Shown here piece by piece: positions 32,730 through 43,958 of a DNA stretch of 64,000 nt; position 1 is the first letter of the stretch; every line of letters starts with the position of its first letter. Under the pieces are notes generated by a model. That model ran no database searches and was not told the origin of the DNA. It saw only the letters and a program-made list of their open reading frames with translations. The stretch spans positions 5,456,001-5,520,000 of the forward strand of contig OX335650.1 in the NCBI GenBank assembly GCA_946894095.1, read 5' to 3'. Origin of the DNA: Incurvaria masculella (Eukaryota > Arthropoda > Insecta > Lepidoptera > Incurvariidae). The position numbers and the translations under genes are program-made.

Positions 32730-33290
32730 AAGAATGATTTTTTCAGGTCCAAATCCGAAACTATGAGAAATAGCAAAAAACACTCTAGGCCGATTTTGAT
32801 AACAAAGAAAACTGCATTATTAGATTTTTGAACATTTTGTTCAAGAATCAACGCAAAGCTCAAATCACCTAGACTAGACGTCTGTATCCACCTCCATTCA
32901 GGATCACAAAATTGAGTTTATATTTCAAAATTATATTATCTCTTTTCGGTTGAATACCATGATAAGAGAAAGAAAAAAATTAACAATTTGATTAGTTAAG
33001 GTACGGGTAATGCACGAATAAATGAAAATTTGAATCAGTTTATTAAAAATCAACACTTCCCTTTAGTTTGCCGTATAACATTAGCGAAACTATTGACTGG
33101 TGCAATAATACAGGTTGCTTTATTTTTCACAAAATTACCGAGTTCGATTCCCGAATAGGAAAACATTTTTTCCAAAAATCTAATTGTGCAGTTTTAGTTC
33201 TTATCAAAATCGGCCTCACGATTTTTCGCTATTTTTTATAGTTTCGGATTTGGCCCTAAATGCCCACTTGAAAAAATCAACCTGAATATA
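32730..33290. mobile_element. About 560-bp TIR element
   Basis: Left arm 32734-32830 and right arm 33170-33284 are inverted: TTTTTTCAGGTCCAAATCC/GATTTTTTCAAGTGGG, CCAAATCCGAAACTAT, AGGCCGATTTTGATAA, AAAACTGCA, ATTAGATTTTTG. The interior is AT-rich, without a transposase. Another partial copy sits at 37808. Confidence 0.85.
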
Positions 33291-33965
33291 TAAGTATTAC
33301 GTTGATATAAATAAAAAAAATGCCATTTTCGTTTCCTACTATTTCATACCCGTTTCTGCTGCATTGATGCTACACTAGCGATCTCAATAAAACCTTTGAG
33401 GTCCTTTGCCTCACGGACCTAGCGGCGGCGGCGGGATGGGCTGTCGTTAAAGTTTAATTGGAATCCTGTGTGTTCCTTTCTAGATTATGGGTAGGGCAGG
33501 GTAAGATAAAATAATATATGGTGATACTTTCTAATATGAACCGCTATTAACATTTCCAATACCATTTTTAATAAAAAGAGTTACTAAACAGTTTAAAAAA
33601 ATCTATCTATACAGGTTATGGGACCAAACTTTAGACGTCTTCATAAAATTGCTTCTTTGAAACCCTTATGGTTGGAATCGGAATGCAGATATATTTCGGC
33701 GATGTTCATACATTTATCCATGCATCCTCTATTACCGATATTTCTTCAGTTGCGAGTGCAAATGTATTCAGTAGTCGATTTACCAACGGCGAGACTGACA
33801 GAGCAATTAACTTCACAGACACATTCGAATCTGCAGCGAGCGAGCGGGCTTAGGACCTCTATCTGCCGCAAAGACATGGTGAAAATGGACCTGAAAGACT
33901 TTTCGCTCAGACGAATTGGAAAATTGCACACACACAGCAAATTGGAATCCAAGTGATATATTTAG
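33291..33965. other. Unassigned; overlapping open frames at 33618-33956
   Basis: Three frames are open over 200-340 bp on both strands, the longest 112 codons, none with a family motif. I do not call a gene. Confidence 0.3.
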
Positions 33966-34346
33966 TTTTTTTTTTTTTTTTTTTTTATGTGACTGGACAT
34001 GGATGGCTAATACCACAAGTTCTGTCATGGTATTAGCCCAACACACCACATGGGAACTAGGTGCCATGCCAGGACCTTCCTTATATTGCACGGCTACATT
34101 GAACTGGATGGAAAACACGGACAATTTTCATTGCCGCTTCGACCATCGTTCATCCAATGCGATGGTACCAACCCTACCACCTAGTAAGTGAGGAAGGGGA
34201 CCTACAGCTTAACGTGGAATCCGAACCACGGCCAGCCTCTCTCAACGGTCGAATGGTCACCCATCCAAGACCAGACCGGACCCAGCGTTGCTTAACTTCG
34301 GAGAGCGATCGCCGAAGTGTCGCGCCACTGGGCCACTGAGGCTGAA
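33966..34346 (-). mobile_element. Full-length SINE with hybrid tRNA/5S head, best copy
   Basis: Minus strand 5' to 3': GCCTCAGTGGCCCAGTGGCG (tRNA-like A box), CGACACTTCGGCGATCGC, then CCGAAGTTAAGCAACGCTGG (5S A box) and TTGGATGGGTGACC (5S C box), then GTGGTTCGGATTCCACG and the shared body, ending in a run of about 20 A. Roughly 380 bp. Clean sequence and long A-tail suggest recent insertion. Confidence 0.92.
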
Positions 34347-35918
34347 ATAGAGAAATTATAGTTTTATTTTCGTGAATTATTCCCCATATATTTATGTCAT
34401 ATGTAAAAGGGCAACAAACATTATACGAAATTATTACAATTTATTCATATTTAATACAAAAATACTTTTCAATCAAATCGTGATACAGGAACTCCATTTA
34501 CACTACAATAATTTTAGGGTGAAAACTTGTAATAACATTTGATATGAATGGCAATTATCTTCTTTTAATCCAGCAACAAGATAATCAACTCTCACAATCA
34601 TTTTATACTTTTTAATTCATCATTTCTATAAATCACATGTCCTTTTTCATTTTTCTCAAAAACAAGTGCTCTGATATAAGCTGGCGCCATTCAATTACAA
34701 TTTAATCAAAATATTAATAGTTTTGTGTCTTCATTAATCAAAGATAAATACATTATCGATACATAATTTGTGTGGTAACCTAACATATGAATGAATAATA
34801 TTATATGACTGAATAAAATGACGTAATGTCTGCCAAAATCCTTTTATACGTACTCCATTTTTTTATTATTTTTTTTCGTCCCAACATCAATCGCCGAGAC
34901 CACCTCACCTCGCGAAACTACGCTCAGCGAGGCATCATACCATCGGATTTTCGGACTCTCGCTGAGCTATCAAGGTTGTTTTTTTTTTAAAATTAACATT
35001 TGACGACTACCATGTTATAGGCACCTGGGATCTTTGCCTTCTTCCTAAGTTCGATGGAAAATTAAAAGGAATGTTTATTGTTTATTTTATTATTTATTCA
35101 TCATCCATAATCTCCAGTGCTCTCTGATTTGTCATATTTGAACAGTTACAGGTTCAAAAAAATACAGCGTAGAAGAATTGGCAATAGACGTCACTGTAAT
35201 TCTTTTACAATTACCACTTAGCCTACATTTTCGAATGAGTTGGTCAAATTATTGAAGAAAAACACAGATAAAACACTAAGTTAAAAATTATTAACGAAAA
35301 TCACCTATTCATGCAGCATGAATTATTGCTCCATGATTCGCTCTAAAAGCAAAGAGACTGGTTATTATATTTTGCAAAGGTTTTAGTCGTATGAAAATTG
35401 TATACGTTTTCAGGAAAATATTTTGAAAATATTGATTTTCGTAATAAATATTGAAATATGATTTTTCTTTTTGGAAATAACATAGTAATTAGGTAAAATG
35501 AAATGTATATATTTTTGTATAATATATGTTGAATAGGTACTATTTTATAAATTACATTTCCTGTTCAAAAAGAAGCAAATATAAAGATCGATGTTACCTT
35601 AAACGCTCGCTGCAAATCTCTCTTAACCAAGCTTAGGTTTATTAGTGTGACTTGCAGATACCGTACCATTCTCTAAAACGCAGACAAAACACTGCTTCTG
35701 TCACGTTGGGCCTATCATCGGAGGAGAGCCTTGACATAAAGCGACTATAAAGCTTTTGAAGCCCTAAAACAATGGGCTGTGATTTATGTATTGTTGGCAG
35801 CATTACAGCCTCGCAAATGATATCAGAGGCCCGCGAGCGACGCTGACGGGGTCGCCATTACTGTGGCCGGGACGCGGGGGGATACCTACGATACTCCGAT
35901 AAACTCTTTGTCACTTGT
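34347..35918. other. AT-rich, unassigned
   Basis: 34960-34983 on the minus strand reads CTTGATAGCTCAGCGAGAG, an A-box-like motif without a matching B box. Nothing else seen. Confidence 0.35.
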
Positions 35919-36240
35919 AACTCAGGGGCGTGTAGACTTGCCTTCCTTGACAGAGGTCATGCGTTTAAATTCAAGTCCAGTTCATGCACCAATATCTGTC
36001 TCTTTCTGAGTTGGATATGTGAGTGTCGTTACGATTGCGAGCTATTCATGTAAAACTGGAGGTCGACTGTATAGGTGGTATGGTGGGATGAGAAGATGAT
36101 CGAAATGGCAATGAAAAATTGTCCGTGATTTCCATCCAGTTCAATATGGCCGTGTTCATAAAGGGAATGACCTGGCATGAGAGCGCGTTGGGTTCGGTGC
36201 GTTGGCGAGTGCGGTTTCTTGGGCCAATATCATTTTTAAT
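35919..36240 (+). mobile_element. Old SINE with tRNA-like head
   Basis: CTCAGGGGCGTGTAGACTTG, ACAGAGGTCATGCG, AGTTCATGCACCAATATCTG, TCTTTCTGAGTTGG, ATTGCGAGCTATTCATG, GATCGAAATGGCAATG, CATCCAGTTCAATATGGCC. The B box has decayed (GTTTAAATTCAAGTCC). Confidence 0.75.
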
Positions 36241-37197
36241 AATCAATATGTTATATTAAATATTTATGGTACGAGTATTAGCCAGAGATCTAAATGAATA
36301 GATGAGTGATCACCATGCAAGTCGAATGTCAAAACATGTCATGAACGAATATAATTAAATAGCGAATAACCTATTAGCTTGATCTTTACTTTTGTATTTA
36401 TAGCATAGACTTTTATCGCAGCAACATGTGCATGGTGTATATTGACAGCCTGTGGAAAGTTGTTAATAACTATGAACGAATAATTAGAACGTATTATCAG
36501 ATATATGATATAATATTTATTCAAAATCGAAGATTGCTATGCTGTCGATGCTTACTGGGAATCCCGTAAATACGCTTCGCCGAGCGGACGATTGTCTGTC
36601 GCCCCAAAAGCCTCCACTTCATGAAAATTATGACTTATAACCCCATTTAAAACGCTGTTCAAACGAACTCCCGCGCCGTGCACTGCGCCTTGAATAGAAT
36701 TAAAATAGGCAAGAAGATGGTCGTATTATTTGCACGGATTAACGAGATTCCTCAAAACACCTCTTTTGTCGAGTTTTGTTGGGCTTCTTTATTTGCTGAA
36801 GCTGTTTGAAAAGGTCGCCTGCCAGCGCGCTTTATCTGGGCTAAATAATGACGCAATTTCATTTGAGGCGTATGAATGCTTAATTGAATAGGCTTATTTC
36901 GGGTTTGAGACAAATAAGAGAGGTGAATTTCGAGTTCAGGACAAAAGCTTGGATACAATTATCGGCTCAAGAGTTTCTAACAATAAAATAAGGCTCGCTG
37001 TTGGCTCACTCAAATGAAACGGAAATTTGTATTATCGCGGTCCCGGAGCACATGTGCAAACATATCCTTTCTTTTGCATAGATCGAAACGAGAATTTCAA
37101 TACATATGCGCATTGGGACATTTTTGTGTTATTAGGGTATGACATCATTAGATAACCTTGCTTGGTATTTGAGCAGTGACACCTATAAACATGGAAT
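36241..37197. other. Spacer, nothing recognised
   Basis: No repeat or coding motif beyond short AT-rich frames. Confidence 0.35.
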
Positions 37198-37493
37198 AAC
37201 CGGCCAAGTGCGAGTCGGACTCGCACACGAAGGGTTCCGTACCATCGCACAAGATAAAAAAAACGTTTTTTGTATTGTGCCCCCTTTAATTATTATTATT
37301 TTATAATATTACCTATTTGTTGTTATAGCGGCAAAATAAATACATAATCTGTGAAAATTTCAGCTTCCTACCTGCTACGGTTCATGAGATACAGCCCTGT
37401 GACAGACGGACAGACGGACGGACGGACGGACGGACAGCGGAGGCTTAGTCATAGGGTTCCGTTTTCACCCTTTGAGTACGGAACCCTAAAAAA
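37198..37493 (+). mobile_element. 'CCGGCCAAGTGCGAGTCGG' element, copy 2 (best)
   Basis: CCGGCCAAGTGCGAGTCGGA, CTCGCACACGAAGGGTTCCG, TACCATCGCAC, ... TTGTTGTTATAGCGGC, CATGAGATACAGCCCTGTGA, (GACG)n-like run, GAGTACGGAACCCTAAAAA. The two ends carry GGGTTCCGTACC and GTACGGAACCC, which are complementary. Confidence 0.85.
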
Positions 37494-37730
37494 CGGATTT
37501 CGAACATATCAAGAAATATTGATTGTAATTACGTGCAGCGCGACATATGGCCAGAATATCAAGTAGAAGGCGCCTGAAGACGCCCATGGGCTGCGAAATT
37601 TATGACGGCCGGCCAGGCGCTTTTTCATTTTTTTTTTGTTATCCACTCATTCGCTCTACTTTTCCGAAACTTGTTAACAAACCGTTTTCTATATCTGTCA
37701 CTGTCTATATCTGTAACTAAAATTTCTAAA

Positions 37731-37775
37731 ATAATAGGGTTCCGTTGTCACCATTTGGGTACGGAACTCAAAAAA
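37731..37775 (+). repeat. 3' end scrap of the same element
   Basis: AATAGGGTTCCGTTGTCACC and TTTGGGTACGGAACTCAAA repeat the last 45 bp of the element ending at 37493. Confidence 0.7.
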
Positions 37776-37807
37776 ATGTATACTCAAAAATGTAAGTATA
37801 TCACGTT

Positions 37808-37985
37808 ATTAATAATCAACACTTAGCTTTGGTTTGTCATATAACATAACTTCGAAGGATTTGTTCGTTATAAGCGACACTATTTACTGGTGCAATAACT
37901 CCTTTGAGTGTTTTTCTCTATTTCTTATAGTTTCGGATTTAGAAGAATTCACTTGAAGAATTCACCCCGTATATTAAGAAAAAGC
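37808..37985 (+). mobile_element. Right-end fragment of the 32730 TIR family
   Basis: AATCAACACTTAGCTTTGG, CTATTTACTGGTGCAATAA, CTATTTCTTATAGTTTCGG, TTCACTTGAAGAATTCACC correspond in order to 33048-33290, with the middle deleted. Confidence 0.75.
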
Positions 37986-38284
37986 TGATTCGATAGTACT
38001 TATACAGTTTTCACCAAGGTTACCTTAGAATGTTATGTGTGCCTACAGAACCAATACGATGTCTGTAGGCAGACATTTTTTTTTTTTTTATTATAATGGG
38101 GATATAAACAATCGATTTATCTTTCATCTTTTAGGAATTTCAAAATGCGGTGCAGTTATATATATTAATAATAAAATGTGCTTTCACTTACGCCCCAATG
38201 GAACAGAATGTAATCTGGTGCTAACACTACCTTGAAGGAATAACGTGCTGAAATGTACTGGTGCACCGTGGCGTCGGCTTACGC

Positions 38285-38403
38285 CCGGTTCCACCACCTC
38301 CAGTTACAAAAATCCCAAAGTTATCTTTCGGTTACACCATACAAAAATGCAATGTAACCGAAAGTTAACTATCGGATTTCAGGTAGCTGGAGGTGGTGAA
38401 ATC
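38285..38403. mobile_element. Hairpin MITE with CCACCACCTCCAG termini, copy 1
   Basis: GGTTCCACCACCTCCAGTTA, AAAATCC, AAGTTATCTTTCGGTTACA pairs with TGTAACCGAAAGTTAACT, GGATTTCAGGTAGCTGGAGG, TGGTGAAAT. Nearly the whole element is stem. Related copy at 44912. Confidence 0.85.
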
Positions 38404-39439
38404 AAGGGTTAATGAATCAACTTTACCCCCTTTCCCCAGCCAGAGCAGATCCGGGCGACGCCAGACGAGTCACGGTTAGGTGGAAAGAAACAAACCTCGC
38501 TGACAAGCGATCGGAGCCGCGCTAACAAAGCATATTACGTGATCTGAAAGGCAATCGAATTAGGCGAGCGGCGGCGGGGGAGTTACCCTCGGCAGACCAA
38601 GTACTCGGCTGCACCAAGAGTTGCCTACTCGATTGTTGTTGCAGCGCTTTTTAACTTGTTTTAGTACCTCCCACAATCGTATGATTCATGCCAGGAAATA
38701 CGTTATTTCCACTGATTCAAAAAGGATTAATTATTGATGGAAGGTTCTAATGGAATCATTGCAATGCAGCTTTATTTCATACGGTATAAAATAACGGGTG
38801 ACTCACTCCAACTGTTTACTTACAGTAATTATAGTTACGTAAAAGGCAACTGTAAACATTTAGATTTTATTTATGGAAGATAATATCAACAAGATGCTTT
38901 CCTTGTCGCCGTACGATACTGCAAACTTTCTTATCGAACGTCGCGATTGGGGTTCAACTGCCGCGCCGACATGGTTAATCTTTTCAGCCGAACGAATAGG
39001 TCTGTTTCGACCGCAATTTGTTTTCTAAGCATTAAATCTTCCGTTCGTCTAAATCTTTCCACCCACGTGTATATTAACTGAGGCCCTATTAGGAGTATTC
39101 AATTTCTTTTCGAAATTTCGCTGAGCTCCTCGTTTCCGCAAGTTTACTACAACATTGATTGTAGGCGCTTAAGGGGTACATTCAATCGCCCGACCATGCA
39201 TTTTTATATTATTGTAGATACATGTTTTCAACACGTTTATATTATTTCATATTTCTACACAAATATAAAAATCCATGGACAAGCGATTTAGTGTATCCAT
39301 CAAAAGCCTCATAAGAGGGCCTCTGATCACTTCGCACAGAGACCGGCTGTTTCAATGAATCCTTTCAAATGCTCGAAATGATCTTTAAAAAAACAAATAT
39401 ATTAATGTTTATTAAAGTGCTATTATAAAGCCCATCCAT
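38404..39439. other. Unassigned, partly GC-rich
   Basis: 38440-38620 is GC-richer than its surroundings (GGCGAGCGGCGGCGGGG). No gene supported. Confidence 0.35.
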
Positions 39440-39678
39440 TAATTCGCTTTCACACACACGCACACACTACACAACAGCGTTTTTCATTCAATCACTTACT
39501 CACTCTCACACTACATGACGCACTCTAATTTTTACACACAATAACCTTACTGTAGTAGCCAATTACATGTCCACACAAAGTGTACATTACATATATATTA
39601 GTGTAAACTTGTTAGGCTTAATTTTGATTATATTGTATTGCAAGCTGGAAGTTTTCCTGTGAGATAAATAAATAAATG
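39440..39678 (+). repeat. Probable LINE 3' untranslated tail
   Basis: CA-rich stretch (CACACACACGCACACACTAC, CTCACTCTCACACTACATGA) followed by GAGATAAATAAATAAATGC. The layout is like the 3' region of the LINE ending at 22183, though the sequences differ. Confidence 0.4.
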
Positions 39679-39925
39679 CAAAATATGCGTCTAAGCTAAA
39701 ATACTCCGCGTATTTTTTAAAAAAAAGACGAGTTAGCTATTGCTAAGTTTCGTTTGGTAGGACTGATTAACAAGTTAATATTCAAATTTATCCCGGCTTA
39801 GCATTGCTTATATTAGAAACATAAATGGCATTACACACTTTGAAGGCACGAATATTTCGCGTGGCCAAGACGCTTTATGTGTAAACTGGAGCCTTGGCAG
39901 TAGATGTAGAGGGCTGTACGGTAAC

Positions 39926-40012
39926 TCTAAACTAGAACAAGTATGCCTGAAGACGTCTAGGAACACCTAAACTTGAACAAACTATCATAGAAGAAGTCTG
40001 GATAATCCTTAT
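39926..40012 (+). repeat. Imperfect tandem duplication, unit about 43 bp
   Basis: AAACTAGAACAAGTATGCC/AAACTTGAACAAACTATCA, then TGAAGACGTCTAGGAACACC/AGAAGAAGTCTGGATAATCC. Confidence 0.5.
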
Positions 40013-40855
40013 AATTCAAAGAGGTATTTTCATAAGTGCATATTTATGTTTCTTTAGAAAGAAAAAAGAAATGGTCGCCAAAGTAACCGAAAAACAAGAA
40101 ATCTAAATGACCGGGCCCCGGCCTATTGTAAAGAGCAGAGGAGCTGTCACGCCGCCGACGGGAAAAGGGGCGCGAGGGTTGGGGGTGGCGGCGCAGACAC
40201 GGGCCTGCGGTCGCGTGAAACTGTATCCGTGCGGCGCCCACGGGCGTGCCTCTACTATCCAGACCGTAGCCGGATATTGGAAACTGTTGCCCCGTCACTC
40301 GAGACTAAAAAAGTACCTATTCTCTATTAATCGTGGGTCTTTAATGTTCAATTCATAAGGAATGCTCAATAATTTAAATGAAATGAAAGATAATCCCTTT
40401 GTCCTTGTTGCTGTTTTGATAATCAATATAAAAAAATGCGACATGTAGAAATCCTTGTTTTCCCTTAAATGAATGGAAACCGTTTAGATATGTTGTTTAT
40501 AATCGGCCATTATTATGGCATCCGACGCCGACGCCAAGCACGCCGCACAGGAACGCCGACATTTTCTGTGGCAGCATCTTTACCGAACACACATACATTT
40601 TTATTTTACTTTTTATCTGACATGTAATGTAATTTTTCTATCTTAAGTAAGTACTTGATGTTTTCATAATTTTATTTATATTTGATGTTGATTACTTTTA
40701 CTTTTCCTACCACACTGCACCTCTGTTACAAATTATAGGTTAAAAGTTATTGCGCTTTAAGTTTTCACTTTTAAATGTTACATTAATTTGGATTTTTAAA
40801 TTAACACCCGGGCCTCTCTATTTCACTTCATGGCTGCTAGTTTCGACGTATTGAC
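40013..40855. other. Unassigned, GC-rich patch at 40100-40260
   Basis: Open frames on both strands over the GC-rich patch reflect base composition; no protein family seen. Confidence 0.35.
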
Positions 40856-41393
40856 TTAAGGTGGGCCATCCCGCTCAACTCCCCATACAAACGGGGAAAG
40901 AAGATGACGGCCATATTTCTTGTCAAAGATCCCAAATTTTGCTCTAAATAGCTTTATTTGATCGAGCTAGATGTCTGATACCATTGGCATTTTAAAATTG
41001 TGTTTGGTTTCTAAGTTATATGGTCCGAAAGTTAGAATTTTTCGCGCGTTTTATACAATTACTATGGAGGTGGATGATGCAATGATAAAGTAAGAACATC
41101 TTAAAAAGATTAGTCATCAGACATAGCTTATTTAATCAAGATTTATAATCTATTTTGTTTTTGTTTGATTGTTGACTACAACGGTCGTTATTTAGTTTTA
41201 GCTATAAGTCGTTCGTAAATCTTACCAAATTATAGACTATGCACATTGTCTTTTTTGTGGACTTGTTGCATCTTCCTTATCACGGAGCCTGTCTTATTCT
41301 TTGAAACAGAGAAGGTGAAAGCGGAAAGCGCAACAGCACGGTTTTGTACCGTGCCCGCGAATGAGTTAGTCCCGCCGGCCCAGCCCGGCCCAA
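40856..41393 (+). mobile_element. TTAA-flanked MITE, right end decayed
   Basis: TTAAGGTGGGCCATCCCGCT at the left with an intact TTAA; the right end reads CCGCCGGCCCAGCCCGGCCCAAC with the terminal CC and TTAA lost. The internal hairpin is intact. Confidence 0.88.
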
Positions 41394-42175
41394 CATAAAA
41401 TATGAACACTGCGTCGGTAGCCATCGCCAGTGATAACTTCAATTTGAGCATGCCTGAATGACTACCTAACTACGACTGAATAACTTGTGTAAGGTTAAGC
41501 CAGTTATAGCCTACGCACCAGTGACGGCATCAGTTAGGAACCCCATGTAAACCGGCCTCCAAAATTAAACATATCTGTATATAAAGATCTGTGCACGCGT
41601 CATGCAACCCGCAATAAAGCAGAATCCCTTGCAGAGTCCTCATGCCGCACCGCGCTCCGAACGATGCTATCTGCTACATATTTACAGAGGGATTGAGTCG
41701 TCCCTCAATCGTGCCGAATAATGTATCGTCGACGTGCGCCTGCGTGTGTCGGGGTCTCGTGTCGGTGCGTAAGCCGTTTAGTTTAACAAGAAGTATTTAA
41801 AGGTCGGATTACACTGTTCGCCGCGTCACTTCGTTCATTCGTCTGGTCCGTGCCTATGTCGATGCCGAATAGTTGAATTAGCCACGTTTTTGGACACCCA
41901 GGCCGTTGATGAAATGCCCATATACAATTGAAGCTAAAAGACGCTCACAAGCGACCACTGACGACAAACAAGCCCCATTCATTTAGAGGTTAGAAATATA
42001 TTAGTTATAGGTTGGCTGGTTGAAAGTGAGATGTTCATTTTATTCGAAAAATTTACAGTTATTACAAATACCACATAAAAAGTTATAGTCGACATCTAAC
42101 ATCAAAGATTCGGCAGAGCCCTCATATACGGCGCTACTTTCGTGGACATGGGCTCTGTCGTATATCAACAAATAG
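41394..42175. other. Unassigned
   Basis: A short inverted pair GGCAGAGCCC/GGGCTCTGTC lies near 42113-42160. Nothing else. Confidence 0.35.
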
Positions 42176-42417
42176 TCCTGCACCGAATACTCTAGCATTT
42201 GCGCTTAGTAGTTTTTGGCGGTTACTGTAGAGACATTCGGCCCGTGGGGAACAGAGGCCAAAAACATTTCAAAAGTTTTAAGCTCATCGGCGCGATAGGC
42301 GACCGACGAGCTGTCGCATTCTTTACCCGAAGGATCAGAATCGTCATCCAGTGGGGGAATGCCAGCGTAATCGGAACCATGCCGCAGGACAAATTAGAGG
42401 AATGTATTTATGGGTAG
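42176..42417 (+). pseudogene. C-terminal fragment of the same retroelement family as 11712-12734
   Basis: One frame reads FLAVTVETFGPWGTEAKN (compare FLAFAVETLGSWSPEA at 11.9 kb) and then shifts to DRRAVAFFTRRIRIVIQW, GNASVIGTMPQDKLEECI (compare FVRRISLEIQRGNTASILG). The order and spacing of these pieces match, with one frameshift near 42285 and a TAG stop at 42415. Only the extreme C-terminus is left. Confidence 0.65.
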
Positions 42418-43423
42418 GATTTGTTTTTCTGTGTAATAGATTTGTTCTTAGTCAGGTTTTATTATTAGTTTCATTTGTTAATTAAATAAACTATGTTAAA
42501 GTAGTTATAAAAAACAACGAAAATAAAAACTAATTTAAACAATACTTCAACACAAAATGTAAAAATCAAATAAGAGACAAAGCCTGGTTTTCACCAACTG
42601 CTGATTTATTTTAATCGACACTTAAAGACCCTTTATTATTAAAGTGCCGATTATCTTGTACTGGTATCGATTGCGAGATGGTAAGATAGGCCCTTTAATG
42701 TGATGATTAAGCTAATCATTACTTGGTGGAAGAAACCCAAGTGATGTATAACAATAAAGACTAATGTGTATACTTATCGAGAGACTTAATTTAAAACAAC
42801 TGAATAAAACATTGCAGAGTCATTTACATTATTTTTGAAATCCGGTTAGAGAAAATCCGAACTTCACTAGTACGTCCTCGATAGTGTTCTCAAATTGTAT
42901 GCTGAAAAAAAAAACTGAAACTAATAACGCAAACTCATCAGAAATAACCGGAATGCGCCTTTGCAAAAGTAGCGTTACGAGTTACTCTCCACCGAGATGC
43001 GCCTTCAATGGGCGCTGGTATTGCACGGAGCATTAGAGCGAGTGGTATCTCGCCTCGCCACGTGTCCACGCGTGGATATCCCCAATCCATCTTGCTGCTA
43101 TCGGGCGGCGGCGGCGGCGCTTTGATCGCGCTCACAAAGCGCACGCCGCGCCCCCCACCCCCACCCCCCCGCCGTGTCCACCGCGTGTCCCGTGTTTGGC
43201 TAAGAGCTATACTCGGCTGTACTTTAATTACTGTCTCATTATTTTTGGATTATTTACAGAGGATCGGACAGTCGAATTGACGATTCCGCTGGGAGTGGAT
43301 GCGAGCATTAGGCTGTGTGTGGGCGATTAGAACGTTTCTCGTTAAAAATGTTCACGGGCGTGTGAGGCTTGAAGAGCATGCGTATTGCTTTTATGTTAAC
43401 TGAATGGTTCTATTATAAATGTG
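42418..43423. other. Unassigned, with a weak inverted pair and a CpG-rich patch
   Basis: 42583-42740 has GGTTTTCACCAA at one side and TTGGTGGAAGAAACC at the other, possibly a decayed MITE. 43000-43200 is CpG- and C-rich (CCCCCCACCCCCACCCCCCC at 43151). Confidence 0.4.
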
Positions 43424-43527
43424 TTAAGGTGTCCCTTCCCGGCAGGACTAACTTGTTCGCGAGCATGCTACAAAACCGTCTTCTTTCCCCGTTTGTATGG
43501 GGAGTTGAGCGGGATGACCCACCTTAA
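43424..43527 (-). mobile_element. TTAA-flanked MITE reduced to 104 bp
   Basis: TTAA at both ends; the left end has GGTGTCCCTTCCCGGC and CATGCTACAAAACCG, which joins directly to TCTTCTTTCCCCGTTTG and GAGCGGGATGACCCACC. About 440 bp of the interior are missing while both ends remain. Confidence 0.9.
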
Positions 43528-43559
43528 GTCTTACACACAGAGGGTTGGAAGCAGCAAAG

Positions 43560-43745
43560 CGACAGAATAAAAAGAAAAAGAAGTAGCTTGTAAGAGGTAA
43601 AACTCGACGTACTGATGACCACATAGGGATTTCGGTGTCAACCTGACGCATGGCCTGAACTTCGGACACCATATCGAGGATGAAGCCAAGCTCGCTTGAA
43701 AAAAGGTAGGAGTCCTCAACATCAACAATCGCATATGTGGGACGG
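43560..43745 (-). other. Coding-like fragment, unassigned
   Basis: A minus-strand frame reads NRPTYAIVDVEDSYLFSSEL, then GFILDMVSEVQAMRQV and DTEIPMWSSVRRVLPLTSYF without a stop. It looks like real protein sequence, but I do not recognise the family. It may belong with the next fragment as part of a decayed mobile-element gene. Confidence 0.35.
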
Positions 43746-43856
43746 TTCAGGTAAGTACGTGCTTGCCTCCTTGGACTTCATTCAGGAACGACGACCCCGA
43801 GGTATCCCAGAATTTAGAGACTTCTCTAACTTCGGTTTCTCTCGGTTTTCTTTCGT

Positions 43857-43958
43857 CTATACCGTGAAGAAAGCTCTTCGAAGCTGCATAATGCTATTTA
43901 TACGTCTCCTTTCTAACATCGCTTAACGAGGAGCTGGCTGATAATGCACCCATTCAAA
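43857..43958 (-). other. Coding-like fragment shared with 22671-22770
   Basis: The minus strand reads AMLERRRINSIMQLRR after an in-frame stop. Two copies of a short coding-like segment 21 kb apart, both degenerate, point to a repeated element and not a host gene. Confidence 0.4.

Noticed and set aside
33618..33956. 112-codon plus-strand frame
   Set aside because: Several frames are open here at once and none shows a domain.
34960..34985. Second tRNA-like A box (minus strand)
   Set aside because: No B box at the right distance.
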